From assembly GCA_947642555.1 (NCBI GenBank), contig CANRSX010000016.1, positions 35,409 through 99,408 on the forward strand: DNA of 64,000 nt, given 5' to 3'. Below are positions 8,615 to 16,743 of this stretch, one piece after another; position 1 is the stretch's first letter; each line of letters begins with the position of its first letter. Made by a program: the position numbers and the translations under genes. This stretch comes from an uncultured Roseburia sp. GTDB lineage: Bacteria > Bacillota > Clostridia > Lachnospirales > Lachnospiraceae. The notes under the pieces were generated by a model that worked only from the letters and a program-made list of their open reading frames with translations, was not told the origin of the DNA and did not search any database.

Positions 8615-9844
8615 ATGTATCGGCAGCTACTGGAATTTACGATCGCCACCCTGAATGAAATCAGACTTTCCTCCCGCTTTCTGAAAGATCCGCTCCTTCC
8701 TGATACGGAATATGATCTCGGACTGCGGAATACCCTGTTTGCACACAGCGAAGACCCCGCACAGACCTGTTTTCAGATATCGCCCTATACGTCCCACTAT
8801 CTGTGCCGTATTACGGATATCTACCATTGCGAATATTTTCTGTTAAAGATACCGGATCTGACATCCGACACCTTTTTCCTGGCCGGCCCGTTTTTAAACC
8901 ATGCGTTTTCAACAACCGACCTCTATGAATTATGCGATCATCTTCGGCTGCCCAAAACCATATTTGGTTTTATACAACAGTATTACACTGCGCTTCCCAT
9001 CGTTTCGGATGATCGCTGGATAGAAGGCATGTTCTGTTCCCTTGTGCAGACGCTGTGGCCGGACAGAGAAGATTTATGCCTGTACCGCTGTCAGGCCGAG
9101 CCCCCTGCCTGCCCTTTCGCACCGGCAGACATCCCTGCTCCCACCGAAAATACCATCGCTTATCTCGAACAAAAATATGCAAGTGAAGAATCCCTGATTC
9201 GCACCATACGGCAGGGACGGCTTGAAGAGATTGACAGGATCTGTTCCAGACTGGATCTCACAACAGTACGGCAGCATTTTCCAGACTCTGTACGCGATCA
9301 GAAAAACTGCCTGATCGTGCTCAATACCATCTGTAAAAAGGCAGCACAGTACGGCGGCGTACACCCGGTTTACCTCGATGACCTGTTCCAGAAAACCGCC
9401 TTTTCTATTGAAAGTGCCGTCTCCCTGAAGGATCGGAATCTTATTTTCCGGCAGATCCCCCGCCGATACTGTATGCTCGTGCGCTCGCACTCGACGGCCG
9501 GCTATTCCTCCCTGATTTCGCACGCCATCTCCTATATTGATTTTCATTTTGACGATGAGGATCTGAGTTTAAAGCAAATCGCCTCGGTTCTGGCGGTGAA
9601 TAAAAGCTATTTGTCCACGCTTTTCAGACAGGAAACCGGCAGCACGCTGACTGCCCATATCACCCGTATACGAATGGAAAACGCTGTTTATCTGCTGAAT
9701 ACCTCGACGCTCTCTCTGCAGGAGATCGCCAATTTCTGCGGCATAAGCGATCTGAATTATTTTATCCGGCTGTTTAAAAAGCATACCGGCAGGACTCCGG
9801 GAAAATACCGTGAGACAATCCTGCGGAAAAATCGGGAACTGTAA
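8615..9844 (+). CDS. AraC-family transcriptional regulator of the GH79-GPH locus
   Basis: 409 residues from ATG 8615, with GACAGGAGG upstream. Residues about 1-290 are a regulatory part without a clear cupin motif. The last about 100 residues hold the paired helix-turn-helix: LSLKQIASVLAVNKSYLSTLF then LSLQEIANFCGISDLNYFIRLFKKHTGRTPGKYR, read as the two recognition helices and the family-typical GRTPGKYR ending. It is divergently oriented to the hydrolase operon across a region with a perfect inverted repeat, so it most likely senses the imported sugar and activates that operon. Confidence 0.88.
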   Translation: MYRQLLEFTIATLNEIRLSSRFLKDPLLPDTEYDLGLRNTLFAHSEDPAQTCFQISPYTSHYLCRITDIYHCEYFLLKIPDLTSDTFFLAGPFLNHAFSTTDLYELCDHLRLPKTIFGFIQQYYTALPIVSDDRWIEGMFCSLVQTLWPDREDLCLYRCQAEPPACPFAPADIPAPTENTIAYLEQKYASEESLIRTIRQGRLEEIDRICSRLDLTTVRQHFPDSVRDQKNCLIVLNTICKKAAQYGGVHPVYLDDLFQKTAFSIESAVSLKDRNLIFRQIPRRYCMLVRSHSTAGYSSLISHAISYIDFHFDDEDLSLKQIASVLAVNKSYLSTLFRQETGSTLTAHITRIRMENAVYLLNTSTLSLQEIANFCGISDLNYFIRLFKKHTGRTPGKYRETILRKNREL

Positions 9845-9856
9845 CTGCACCCGAAA

Positions 9857-9898
9857 AAACCGGGCCGGATCTCCTGACATTCAGGCGATCCGGCCCGG
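9857..9898 (-). terminator. Intrinsic terminator of the peptide-ABC/flavoreductase operon
   Basis: CCGGGCCGGATC (9860-9871) and GATCCGGCCCGG (9887-9898) form a perfect 12-bp stem. Read on the minus strand it is followed by TTTTTT. It ends the long minus-strand operon and may also stop the convergent araC transcript. Confidence 0.8.
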
Positions 9899-9918
9899 TA
9901 CTATTCCGGGTCTTGTAA

Positions 9919-10887
9919 CTATGCATGTTCGAAAAGCGGGAAATGGCAGGCACAGCTCCTCCCGTTGCCCATATCCCGGAATGCGGGCACCTCCTCTGCG
10001 CAGCGCTCCTTCGCGTAGGGACAGCGGGTGTGGAACCGGCAGCCGGAGGGCGGCGCGATGGGACTCGGGACATCCCCGCCCAGGGGTTCGTGCTCCTCCT
10101 TCCGGCGCTCCGGGTCCGGAATCGGTACGGATTCCAGCAGGCACTTCGTGTAGGGGTGCAGCGGCTTCTCATACACCTCCTCCGCGGATCCGATCTCGCA
10201 GATCCTCCCCAGAAACATCACGCAGACGCGGTCCGAGATGTACCGCACCACGCTTAAGTCATGTGAGATAAATAAATAGGTCAGGCCCAGCTCCTGCTGC
10301 AGATCCTTCAGCAGATTTAAAATCTGCGCCTGGATCGAGACGTCCAGCGCGGATACCGGCTCGTCGCAGACCACCAGCTCCGGGTTCAACGCCAGCGCCC
10401 GGGCGATTCCGATCCGCTGTCTCTGTCCGCCCGAAAACTGGTGCGGATACCGGTTGTAATACTCCGGCCGGATGCCGGTGCGTTTCATCAGCTCCCGCAC
10501 CCTCGCCTCCCGCTCCTGCTTACTGCCATAGAGCCCGTGAATCTTCATCGGCTCCTCGATAATCTCCCCCACCTTCATCCGCGGGTCAAGGGAAGAAAAC
10601 GGATCCTGGAAGATGATCTGCATCCGCTGGCGGAATTCCCGCAGCTGCTTCTTTTTTATCTGCGACAGGTCTGTTCCGTCAAATTCGATCCGGCCGGCCG
10701 TGGGCTCGATCAGGCGCAGCAGCAGCCGGCCCAGGGTGGATTTGCCGCAGCCGGACTCACCCACGAGGGCCAGTGTCTCCCCGCGCCGGATGGAAAGATC
10801 CACCCCCGCCACCGAGCTGACCACACCGCCGGGCACATAAAAATCCTTGACCAGGCCTTCCGCCTTTAAGAGTACTTCCTGTCCCAT
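9919..10887 (-). CDS. Peptide-type ABC importer ATPase, OppF/DppF-like
   Basis: 322 residues from ATG 10887, which overlaps the stop of the upstream ATPase gene (TGATG). It has a normal Walker A ([11 protein letters not shown]), Q-loop [11 protein letters not shown], signature [14 protein letters not shown], Walker [12 protein letters not shown] and H-loop SHDLSVVRY. The C-terminal oligopeptide-ABC extension carries a Cys-rich [14 protein letters not shown] segment, typical of the 4Fe-4S motif in Dpp/Opp ATPases. It powers import by the membrane subunits encoded upstream. With the partner subunit apparently degenerate at Walker A, this subunit may carry out most hydrolysis. Confidence 0.92.
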   Translation of the reverse strand: MGQEVLLKAEGLVKDFYVPGGVVSSVAGVDLSIRRGETLALVGESGCGKSTLGRLLLRLIEPTAGRIEFDGTDLSQIKKKQLREFRQRMQIIFQDPFSSLDPRMKVGEIIEEPMKIHGLYGSKQEREARVRELMKRTGIRPEYYNRYPHQFSGGQRQRIGIARALALNPELVVCDEPVSALDVSIQAQILNLLKDLQQELGLTYLFISHDLSVVRYISDRVCVMFLGRICEIGSAEEVYEKPLHPYTKCLLESVPIPDPERRKEEHEPLGGDVPSPIAPPSGCRFHTRCPYAKERCAEEVPAFRDMGNGRSCACHFPLFEHA

Positions 10888-11885
10888 CACGTCTCCCCTC
10901 CTTCCTTCATCCGGCAGCACCGCACCAGGTGTCCGCCGCCGCAGTCTGTCAGCACCGGCTCCTGTGCGACGCATGTCTCACACGTTGCCTCGCATCTGGG
11001 CGCAAAGCGGCAGCCCTTCGGCAGCTTTAACAGATCCGGCACCATTCCTTTGATATTATAAAGCCTCTCCCCGCCGGACTGCATCTTCGGCAGGGACTGG
11101 ATCAGCCCTCTCGTGTAGGGATGTAAGGGATTGCGGAAGAGCTCGTGCACATCGGCATACTCCACCACCTGGCCCGCATACATGACATACACGTAATCGC
11201 AGATCTCCGCCACCACCCCCAGGTTGTGGGTGATCATCAGGATCGACGTGCCCTGTTCCTTCTGGAGCTGCTTCATCAGCCAGAGAATCTGGGCCTCGAT
11301 GGTCACATCGAGCGCTGTGGTGGGTTCGTCCGCGATCAGAAGATCGGGGCGGCAGGCCATGGCCATGGCGATCATCACGCGCTGGCGCAGTCCCCCGGAG
11401 AGCTGGTGCGGATAACTGCGGAACCGCCTCTCCGGGTCCGGGATTCCGACCTGTCGGAACAGGGTCAGCACCTTCTCCTTCGCCTCCTCCTTTCCGATCT
11501 CTTTTTTATTGTGGATCAGGATCGCCTCCCGCACCTGCTTTCCCACGGTCTCCACCGGGTTTAAGGAGGTCATAGGCTCCTGAAAAATGATCGAAATGCG
11601 GTTGCCGCAGAGCTGCCTGCGCTCCTTTGCCGAAAGCGTTAAGAGGTCCTCCCCATGGAAGAGGATCTCGCCCTCCGTCACCTTCCCGGGGCGCGATACC
11701 AGCCCCATGACCGACATGGCCGTCATGCTATTGCCGCACCCGGATTCCCCCACCAGCCCCACGGTTTTCCCCGCGGGGATCTCGATGTCGACACCGTCCA
11801 CGGCCCTGACAATGCCCGCCTTTGTGTCAAACTGCGTGTGCAGGTTTCTGATCGAAAGCAGAGACTCTGTCTGTTGTTCTGTCAT
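10887..11885 (-). CDS. Peptide-type ABC importer ATPase, OppD/DppD-like, with Lys-to-Asn change in Walker A
   Basis: 332 residues. Family layout is complete: Walker A region, [11 protein letters not shown]-loop, [13 protein letters not shown] signature, [11 protein letters not shown]alker B, THNLG H-loop, and a C-terminal [14 protein letters not shown] iron-sulfur type segment. The odd point is the P-loop: it reads [13 protein letters not shown], with AAT (Asn) where Lys is expected. This Lys contacts ATP phosphates and its loss normally cripples hydrolysis. Everything else looks intact, so either the heterodimer has one degenerate site, the gene is recently mutated, or the base is a sequencing error. 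ATG overlap couples it to the OppF-like gene. Confidence 0.9.
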   Translation of the reverse strand: MTEQQTESLLSIRNLHTQFDTKAGIVRAVDGVDIEIPAGKTVGLVGESGCGNSMTAMSVMGLVSRPGKVTEGEILFHGEDLLTLSAKERRQLCGNRISIIFQEPMTSLNPVETVGKQVREAILIHNKKEIGKEEAKEKVLTLFRQVGIPDPERRFRSYPHQLSGGLRQRVMIAMAMACRPDLLIADEPTTALDVTIEAQILWLMKQLQKEQGTSILMITHNLGVVAEICDYVYVMYAGQVVEYADVHELFRNPLHPYTRGLIQSLPKMQSGGERLYNIKGMVPDLLKLPKGCRFAPRCEATCETCVAQEPVLTDCGGGHLVRCCRMKEGGET

Positions 11886-11900
11886 CGGCGTCCTCCTTTC

Positions 11901-12212
11901 TCAGATCCGGCACAGCAGATCTTTTACTACGTTTGCATTCACAGGCTCTAACAGCATTTCCTCCTGCGCCCGCTCCTTACAGGCCAGCCGCACTTCCCCG
12001 TTGAGCTTTAAGAGGCATTTGCCGCAGGCTGCCTGCCTGCATGCCGCATGATCAAAATACGCCAGCGTCGGATCCAGCCTGCGGTAGATATAGTCCAGCA
12101 CGTTCATCACGGAAACCTCCTCCCCCTCCGGAAAGGGCACGTGGTACTCCTGCGTCCACTGCCGCTCCTCCGTCGGGCTGTAGCGCCGGATCGTTACATG
12201 ATAATCTTTCAT
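11901..12212 (-). CDS. 2Fe-2S ferredoxin-like subunit, SdhB/FrdB N-terminal domain type
   Basis: 103 residues. It matches only the N-terminal plant-type ferredoxin half of succinate dehydrogenase/fumarate reductase iron-sulfur subunits: an early VTIRRY strand, an EVSVMNVLDYIYRRLDPTL helix, then the cluster ligands ACRQAACGKC (Cys-x4-Cys-x2-Cys) and the fourth Cys in VRLAC. The C-terminal 4Fe-4S/3Fe-4S domain of SdhB is absent. It lies 12 bases after the flavoprotein gene and probably delivers electrons to it, standing in for a full FrdB. The electron donor is unknown. Confidence 0.82.
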   Translation of the reverse strand: MKDYHVTIRRYSPTEERQWTQEYHVPFPEGEEVSVMNVLDYIYRRLDPTLAYFDHAACRQAACGKCLLKLNGEVRLACKERAQEEMLLEPVNANVVKDLLCRI

Positions 12213-12224
12213 CCTAATCTCCTT

Positions 12225-13988
12225 CTATTCCAGGGTCTCCACCACTTTTTCAATATAATCCGGATAGCTCTGACAGCAGTCCTCCGGCCTCATCTTCGTC
12301 AGCACCGCCGGGACCAGCTGCTCCCTTAAATCCATGCCGGAGAGCACTATATTGTACAGACAGTTGTGGTTGTCCGTCACAAAATAATCGCTGCGGATAT
12401 GAACGCCGCGGCTCTCCTTCCGAAGCAGCGCGGAGGTCGCCACCGCCCTCGCGCAGGGAAGCATATTCCGAAGCTCTAAGTATTCTCTCCACTGACGGTT
12501 GTACGCCCGCCCTTTATCCTGCATGGCGGCAGACGCGAGCGCCGCCTCAAGCTCCTCTAATCCCGCGATCGCATCGTTCAGCTTCTTTTCACACCGGATC
12601 ACCGGCAGGCTTCCCGCGGTCAGTTCATGCATCCGTTCCTTTAACGCTCCGGGCGCTTCGCCCTCCGACCTGCCAAACGGGCGCACAAGCTCTTCCTCGA
12701 TCCCGGAGAGCTCCGAATCGCCGGCTGTCAGCAGATCACAGTCCGCCGCAAATGCCGCCGCGGATGCCCCGGCCTTCGCGCCTTCCACCAGCATCTCCGT
12801 CGTCGCCGCCGATACGCGGTTCGCGCCGAACATTCCGCCGCTGCACTCCCCTGCCGCAAACAGGCCCGGCACACAGGTGCTCATGTCCGTCGCGACGCGG
12901 ATTCCTCCCTCAAAATAGTGGGCGGAGGGCTGTACGGTGATGGAGCGCCCGGCCTCAAAGATCTTCATGATGTCCGCATAGATCCCCTTCTTCAGCGGGG
13001 GCAGATCCAGATACAGCTCCTCCATGATCTCCGTCGGCTCCTTCGGAAGGGAGAAATACACGCCGCCGGCCGCGGCTCCCCTGCCTGCCAGGATCTCCGA
13101 CTGGATCGCGTAGGATAACAGCATCTTATTCCACTCGGTATCCAACGCCAGCCGCTCCACCTTCGGGGAGAGATAACGCTGGGTAAAGGTCTTGCCGTAC
13201 TTATTCAGCAGCACCCCGTACCCGGTGGATATAAAAATGTAGGGAAGGATATTCCCCTTATACATGAGCGGATACCGCGTCACCGTGGGGCAGAAGGAGA
13301 TCATCTCCATGTCGATCAGCTCCGCTCCCGCCCGAAGCGCCGCCGCCTGTCCCTCCCCGCAGAGATCCGTGGATCCGCTGTTTTCCGGGAAAATATTGTG
13401 GGCGCCGCCCGTAGCGAGAACGACTGCCTTTGACGGAACCGCCAGGATGCCGCCCTCCGCCAGATCCACGCAGACCACGCCGCAGACCTGGCCGTCTTTC
13501 ACGATCAGATCCGTAAACATGGTATCCTGCAGAAATGTCACGCCAAGCTCCCGCGCCTTTTTATAGAGCACATCCAGGATATCGGAACCGAATACCGATA
13601 CCTCCCGTTCTCCCTCCATGCCCCGGATCGTTAAGCCCCACTCCGTCATCTCCGTAAGGCGGCTGCCCGCCGTCTCCACAAAAAGTGTGAGCATCTCCTG
13701 ATTGTTTAAGTAAAACCCCTCTTTTACGATATCCGCAAACCACTTCTCCGGCGTATCGTCCGCTAATCTGCTGCTGATTCCAAGCCGGTCAAGCGTCGCC
13801 CCGTCACAGGCGATATCCGCACTGATATTCGCTCCCGCCAGAAGGGTCGCACCGCTGCGGTTTGCCTTTCCCCGGCAGATCACAAGCGTCCTCGCCCCGT
13901 TTTCGGCGGCGCCGATTGCGGCCCGCAGGCCCCCTCCGCCGCTTCCCACCACGATTACGTCATACGCCTTTTCCATTTTCATCGCCAT
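12225..13988 (-). CDS. Fumarate reductase/succinate dehydrogenase-like flavoprotein (FAD-dependent reductase)
   Basis: 587 residues. The N-terminal dinucleotide site is VIVVGSGGGGLRAAIGAAENG, seen as GSGGGGLRAA with an acidic/Arg-rich continuation and SGATLLAGAN for FAD binding. The middle holds VVLATGGAHNIFP and STDLCGEGQAAALRAGAEL. A late GLFAAGECSGGMFGANR matches the conserved end of the FAD domain, and a helical C-terminal domain follows. No twin-Arg or lipoprotein signal is present, so it is cytoplasmic. Start ATG 13988 has AAGGAG 8 bases before it and overlaps the preceding gene by 29 bases. Such proteins reduce or oxidise a C=C bond; the substrate here is probably what the adjacent importer brings in. 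Confidence 0.88.
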   Translation of the reverse strand: MAMKMEKAYDVIVVGSGGGGLRAAIGAAENGARTLVICRGKANRSGATLLAGANISADIACDGATLDRLGISSRLADDTPEKWFADIVKEGFYLNNQEMLTLFVETAGSRLTEMTEWGLTIRGMEGEREVSVFGSDILDVLYKKARELGVTFLQDTMFTDLIVKDGQVCGVVCVDLAEGGILAVPSKAVVLATGGAHNIFPENSGSTDLCGEGQAAALRAGAELIDMEMISFCPTVTRYPLMYKGNILPYIFISTGYGVLLNKYGKTFTQRYLSPKVERLALDTEWNKMLLSYAIQSEILAGRGAAAGGVYFSLPKEPTEIMEELYLDLPPLKKGIYADIMKIFEAGRSITVQPSAHYFEGGIRVATDMSTCVPGLFAAGECSGGMFGANRVSAATTEMLVEGAKAGASAAAFAADCDLLTAGDSELSGIEEELVRPFGRSEGEAPGALKERMHELTAGSLPVIRCEKKLNDAIAGLEELEAALASAAMQDKGRAYNRQWREYLELRNMLPCARAVATSALLRKESRGVHIRSDYFVTDNHNCLYNIVLSGMDLREQLVPAVLTKMRPEDCCQSYPDYIEKVVETLE

Positions 13989-14700
13989 CTGCCCACTCCT
14001 TCTTACTTACAATTGTATCAAACGCCTGCCGGCTGCGCGCCGCAAGCTCCTTCGCCGCCTCTTCTCCGTACTCCGCCGCAAACCCGGCCAGCACCTCTTC
14101 CGTCACGTGCGCTCCCTCCGCGCCAAAGACGCCCTCTGACACCGCGGAATACACATGAAACACATGGGCGCAGTGATAAAACAGCGGCATCACCGGATCC
14201 GCGCCCGCCTCCGCGCTCCTCTGCTCCGCCAGCTCTAACACATCGCTTCTCATGCCCTCGTCGCGGAAATAAAACCGGCAGCAGTCTCCGTAATGCTGGG
14301 TCGACGTCGTCTCCAGCACCAGCTCCGGTTGAAAGCCCCTTACAATCGCGCGGTCGATCTCCTTACAGTAGACTGCCCCGCACTCCTTCATCCCTCTTCT
14401 GGCAAACTGCTGTGCCCAGGGGCAGCGGGTCACCTGCTCGTTGACCACGCCGGGCTCCCCCCACATTTTTACATCGAAAAATTCCTCCGTGCTGCCATAT
14501 TCGCCGTACGCAAAATAGGACACAAAGTCTAAGGGCTGCCCGTCCGCTATGGCGCGCATGGCCATGCGTTTACCGCGCTGCTCCCCGTAGGTCTGCGCCG
14601 CCTGGATAAACGCCGCTTTGCCGCGCTCCCCCCACTTTGCGGTGAGCAGCCGGTAATATTCGCTGACAATCCAGGCGTGATGATATTCATTCCACTCCAT
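13960..14700 (-). CDS. L-2-amino-thiazoline-4-carboxylic acid hydrolase family protein
   Basis: 246 residues from ATG 14700, which has GAGGGGGA 5-7 bases upstream; the next start upstream would include that ribosome site. It resembles the ATC-hydrolase family (Pfam ATC_hydrolase) in length and in the central pattern: a helical N-terminus, RCPWAQQF, and the run YGDCCRFYF then late Cys/His-containing helices (FYHCAHVFH). The founding members open a thiazoline ring to give S-carbamoyl-cysteine, but most members have no known substrate. Its position between permease and flavoprotein genes indicates a catabolic step on the same compound. Confidence 0.7.
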   Translation of the reverse strand: MEWNEYHHAWIVSEYYRLLTAKWGERGKAAFIQAAQTYGEQRGKRMAMRAIADGQPLDFVSYFAYGEYGSTEEFFDVKMWGEPGVVNEQVTRCPWAQQFARRGMKECGAVYCKEIDRAIVRGFQPELVLETTSTQHYGDCCRFYFRDEGMRSDVLELAEQRSAEAGADPVMPLFYHCAHVFHVYSAVSEGVFGAEGAHVTEEVLAGFAAEYGEEAAKELAARSRQAFDTIVSKKEWADGDENGKGV

Positions 14701-14744
14701 GATAATCCCCCTCATCCCGGTGCACGCTCACACCGGCGTTCCTG

Positions 14745-15671
14745 TTATTTCTTCTGTCTCGGATCCATCGCGTCCCGCACGCCGTCCCCCAAAAGGTTAA
14801 AGGACAGCGAGGTGATGACAATGGCAAGTCCTGGCGCCAGTACCATCCAGGGCGCGTCCCGCATGTATTCCCTCGCGTCGGAGAGCATGGCCCCCCACTC
14901 CGGCGTCGGCGGCTGCACGCCCATGCCGATAAAGCTTAAGCTCGCCGCGATCATGATCATGGTGGAAAGGCTGATGGTAGCCTCCACGATAATCGGCCCC
15001 ATACAGTTCGGTATGATGTGCCGCATGATAATGTGCAGATCCGTCGCGCCGTTCGCCCTGGCCGCCTCGATATAGTCCATGGAATTGACGCTTAAGACCG
15101 TCGCTCGTACTACTCTTGTAAAATACGGTGTCATCGTGATACTGACCGCCAGGATCAGATTTCCCATGCCGTTACCGATGGCCGCCACGATGGACAGTGA
15201 AAACAAAAGCGGCGGCAGGCACATAAACACATCCACAATCCGCATCACAATCGTGTCCACCGTTCCCCCGCGATATCCGCAGAGCACCCCCAGCAGAATC
15301 CCTGCAAGGCATGAGATAAAGATCGTGGAAAATGCGATAAACAGGGATGATCTCGCCCCGAACACCACCCGGGTAAAAATATCCCTCCCGTATCCGTCCG
15401 TGCCGAAGAGATGGCCGGCCCCGGGGCCCTGGGACCGCACCGAGATATCCTGCAGCGTCACCAGCTCCGCGTCCGCGATCACATTTGCGAACACCGCCAT
15501 CAGAATAATGATCACCATAACGACAAGTCCAAGCAAAGCCGTCTTATTTTCACAGAACCGGTGCCAGAACTCAAACTTTTCTTTTTCGATAAATTCCTCT
15601 TCCTCCGTCGGCACCCTGCCGGTAACCTCCCCCGCGGGGACCGCCGGTTCTTTTTCCTTCCATCTCATCAT
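14745..15671 (-). CDS. Peptide-type ABC importer permease, OppC/DppC-like
   Basis: 308 residues. A cytoplasmic N-terminus (OppC_N) leads into TM1 at about residues 45-65, then five further membrane segments. The EAA loop is in the form EAARANGATDLHIIMRHIIPN (seen as EAARANG, then HIIPN), which docks on the ATPases. The C-terminal LLGDGVRDAMDPR is family-typical. Start ATG 15671 overlaps the stop of the OppB-like gene by four bases (ATGA). Confidence 0.92.
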   Translation of the reverse strand: MMRWKEKEPAVPAGEVTGRVPTEEEEFIEKEKFEFWHRFCENKTALLGLVVMVIIILMAVFANVIADAELVTLQDISVRSQGPGAGHLFGTDGYGRDIFTRVVFGARSSLFIAFSTIFISCLAGILLGVLCGYRGGTVDTIVMRIVDVFMCLPPLLFSLSIVAAIGNGMGNLILAVSITMTPYFTRVVRATVLSVNSMDYIEAARANGATDLHIIMRHIIPNCMGPIIVEATISLSTMIMIAASLSFIGMGVQPPTPEWGAMLSDAREYMRDAPWMVLAPGLAIVITSLSFNLLGDGVRDAMDPRQKK

Positions 15672-16663
15672 GATGCCTTCACCTCCGAATCCGGTTTCCC
15701 CCTGTCCCGTTTTCCGGAGGGGCGTTTTCCTGTCCCGATATAGCTGGTGCGCACGCGCGGATCGATCACCGTGTACGCCACATCCACGATCAGAAGGATC
15801 ACGCAGAAAAGAAACGCGATAAACAGCGTGCCTGCCATCACCTGCGGCACATCCTTCGTCCGGATGGAAGTCACGATCAGATTCCCCAGGCCTGGCAGGG
15901 AAAATACCGTCTCGATCACGACGGCGCCCCCTAGAAGGCTGCCGAAATTCGAACCGATGACCGTGATCACCGGCATCAGCGCATTCTTTAACGCATGCCC
16001 GAAGATCACACCGCCCTCCATCCGTCCCTTGGCCCGTGCCGTCCGGATATAATCCTGATGGATGGTGTCAAGCATGGCGGAGCGGGTCATGCGGATGACC
16101 TCCGCCAGGGACGGCAGCGAAAGCGCGATCACCGGCATCACATAGGATTTCCAGCCGCTCTCCACCCCGTAGGAGGGGAGGATGCCAAGCTTTAGTGAGA
16201 AAAACAGCATCATCATCAGGCCCAGCCAGAAGCTGGGAATCGAAGCCGCCATCATGGAAAACACCGTCAGAATCCGGTCCAGTATGGAATACTGCTTTAC
16301 GGCGGAAATCACGCCGAGAAAAATGCCGAGCACGCTCACCGTGACGATGCTTAAGCCTGCCAGCTTTAAGGTGACCGGAAACCGGGCAAAAATCTCAAGA
16401 AACACAGACTGACGACTCCGGTAGGAGACGCCGAAATCCCCGTGCAGCACGCCCCACATATAGTTGCCGTACTGTACCAGAAACGGCTTGTCGAGCCCTA
16501 ACTCCGCGCGCATCTTATCCAGCGCATCCTGCGGCGCACTCGCGCCGAGCATGATACGCGCCGGGTCTGCAGGGGTAAAATATAAAATCGAAAACACAAT
16601 AAAGGAAACCGCGATCATGATCGGTATGAGGATCAGGATCCGTTTCAACACATACTTTGCCAA
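15668..16663 (-). CDS. Peptide-type ABC importer permease, OppB/DppB-like
   Basis: 331 residues starting at TTG 16663 (GAGGTGG about 6 bases upstream). The N-terminus VLKRILILIPIMIAVSFIVF is the usual first membrane helix, followed by the periplasmic-side DPARIMLG segment, and an EAA loop YIRTARAKGRMEG with a later ALMPVITVIG helix. Six membrane segments. It pairs with the OppC-like protein to form the channel. A hairpin with T-run lies between it and the binding-protein gene, so it is likely expressed at a lower level. Confidence 0.92.
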   Translation of the reverse strand: MAKYVLKRILILIPIMIAVSFIVFSILYFTPADPARIMLGASAPQDALDKMRAELGLDKPFLVQYGNYMWGVLHGDFGVSYRSRQSVFLEIFARFPVTLKLAGLSIVTVSVLGIFLGVISAVKQYSILDRILTVFSMMAASIPSFWLGLMMMLFFSLKLGILPSYGVESGWKSYVMPVIALSLPSLAEVIRMTRSAMLDTIHQDYIRTARAKGRMEGGVIFGHALKNALMPVITVIGSNFGSLLGGAVVIETVFSLPGLGNLIVTSIRTKDVPQVMAGTLFIAFLFCVILLIVDVAYTVIDPRVRTSYIGTGKRPSGKRDRGKPDSEVKAS

Positions 16664-16689
16664 TGCTAACCACCTCTTCCGACTACGGT

Positions 16690-16730
16690 AAAAAGAAGGA
16701 GGGAGAAGTGATCCCGCTTCCCTCTCCTTC
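16690..16730 (-). terminator. Partial (read-through) terminator between binding-protein and permease genes
   Basis: On the minus strand, the complement of 16730-16717 and 16708-16695 pairs at 12 of 14 positions around a 8-base loop and is followed by TTTTT. Since the downstream permease genes have no visible promoter of their own, this probably trims transcription to give excess binding protein. Confidence 0.6.
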
Positions 16731-16743
16731 TGTCATCCTTACA

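Noticed and set aside
9774..10271. Several plus-strand frames opposite the OppF-like gene
   Set aside because: Shadows of a GC-rich ABC ATPase gene with no coding features of their own.
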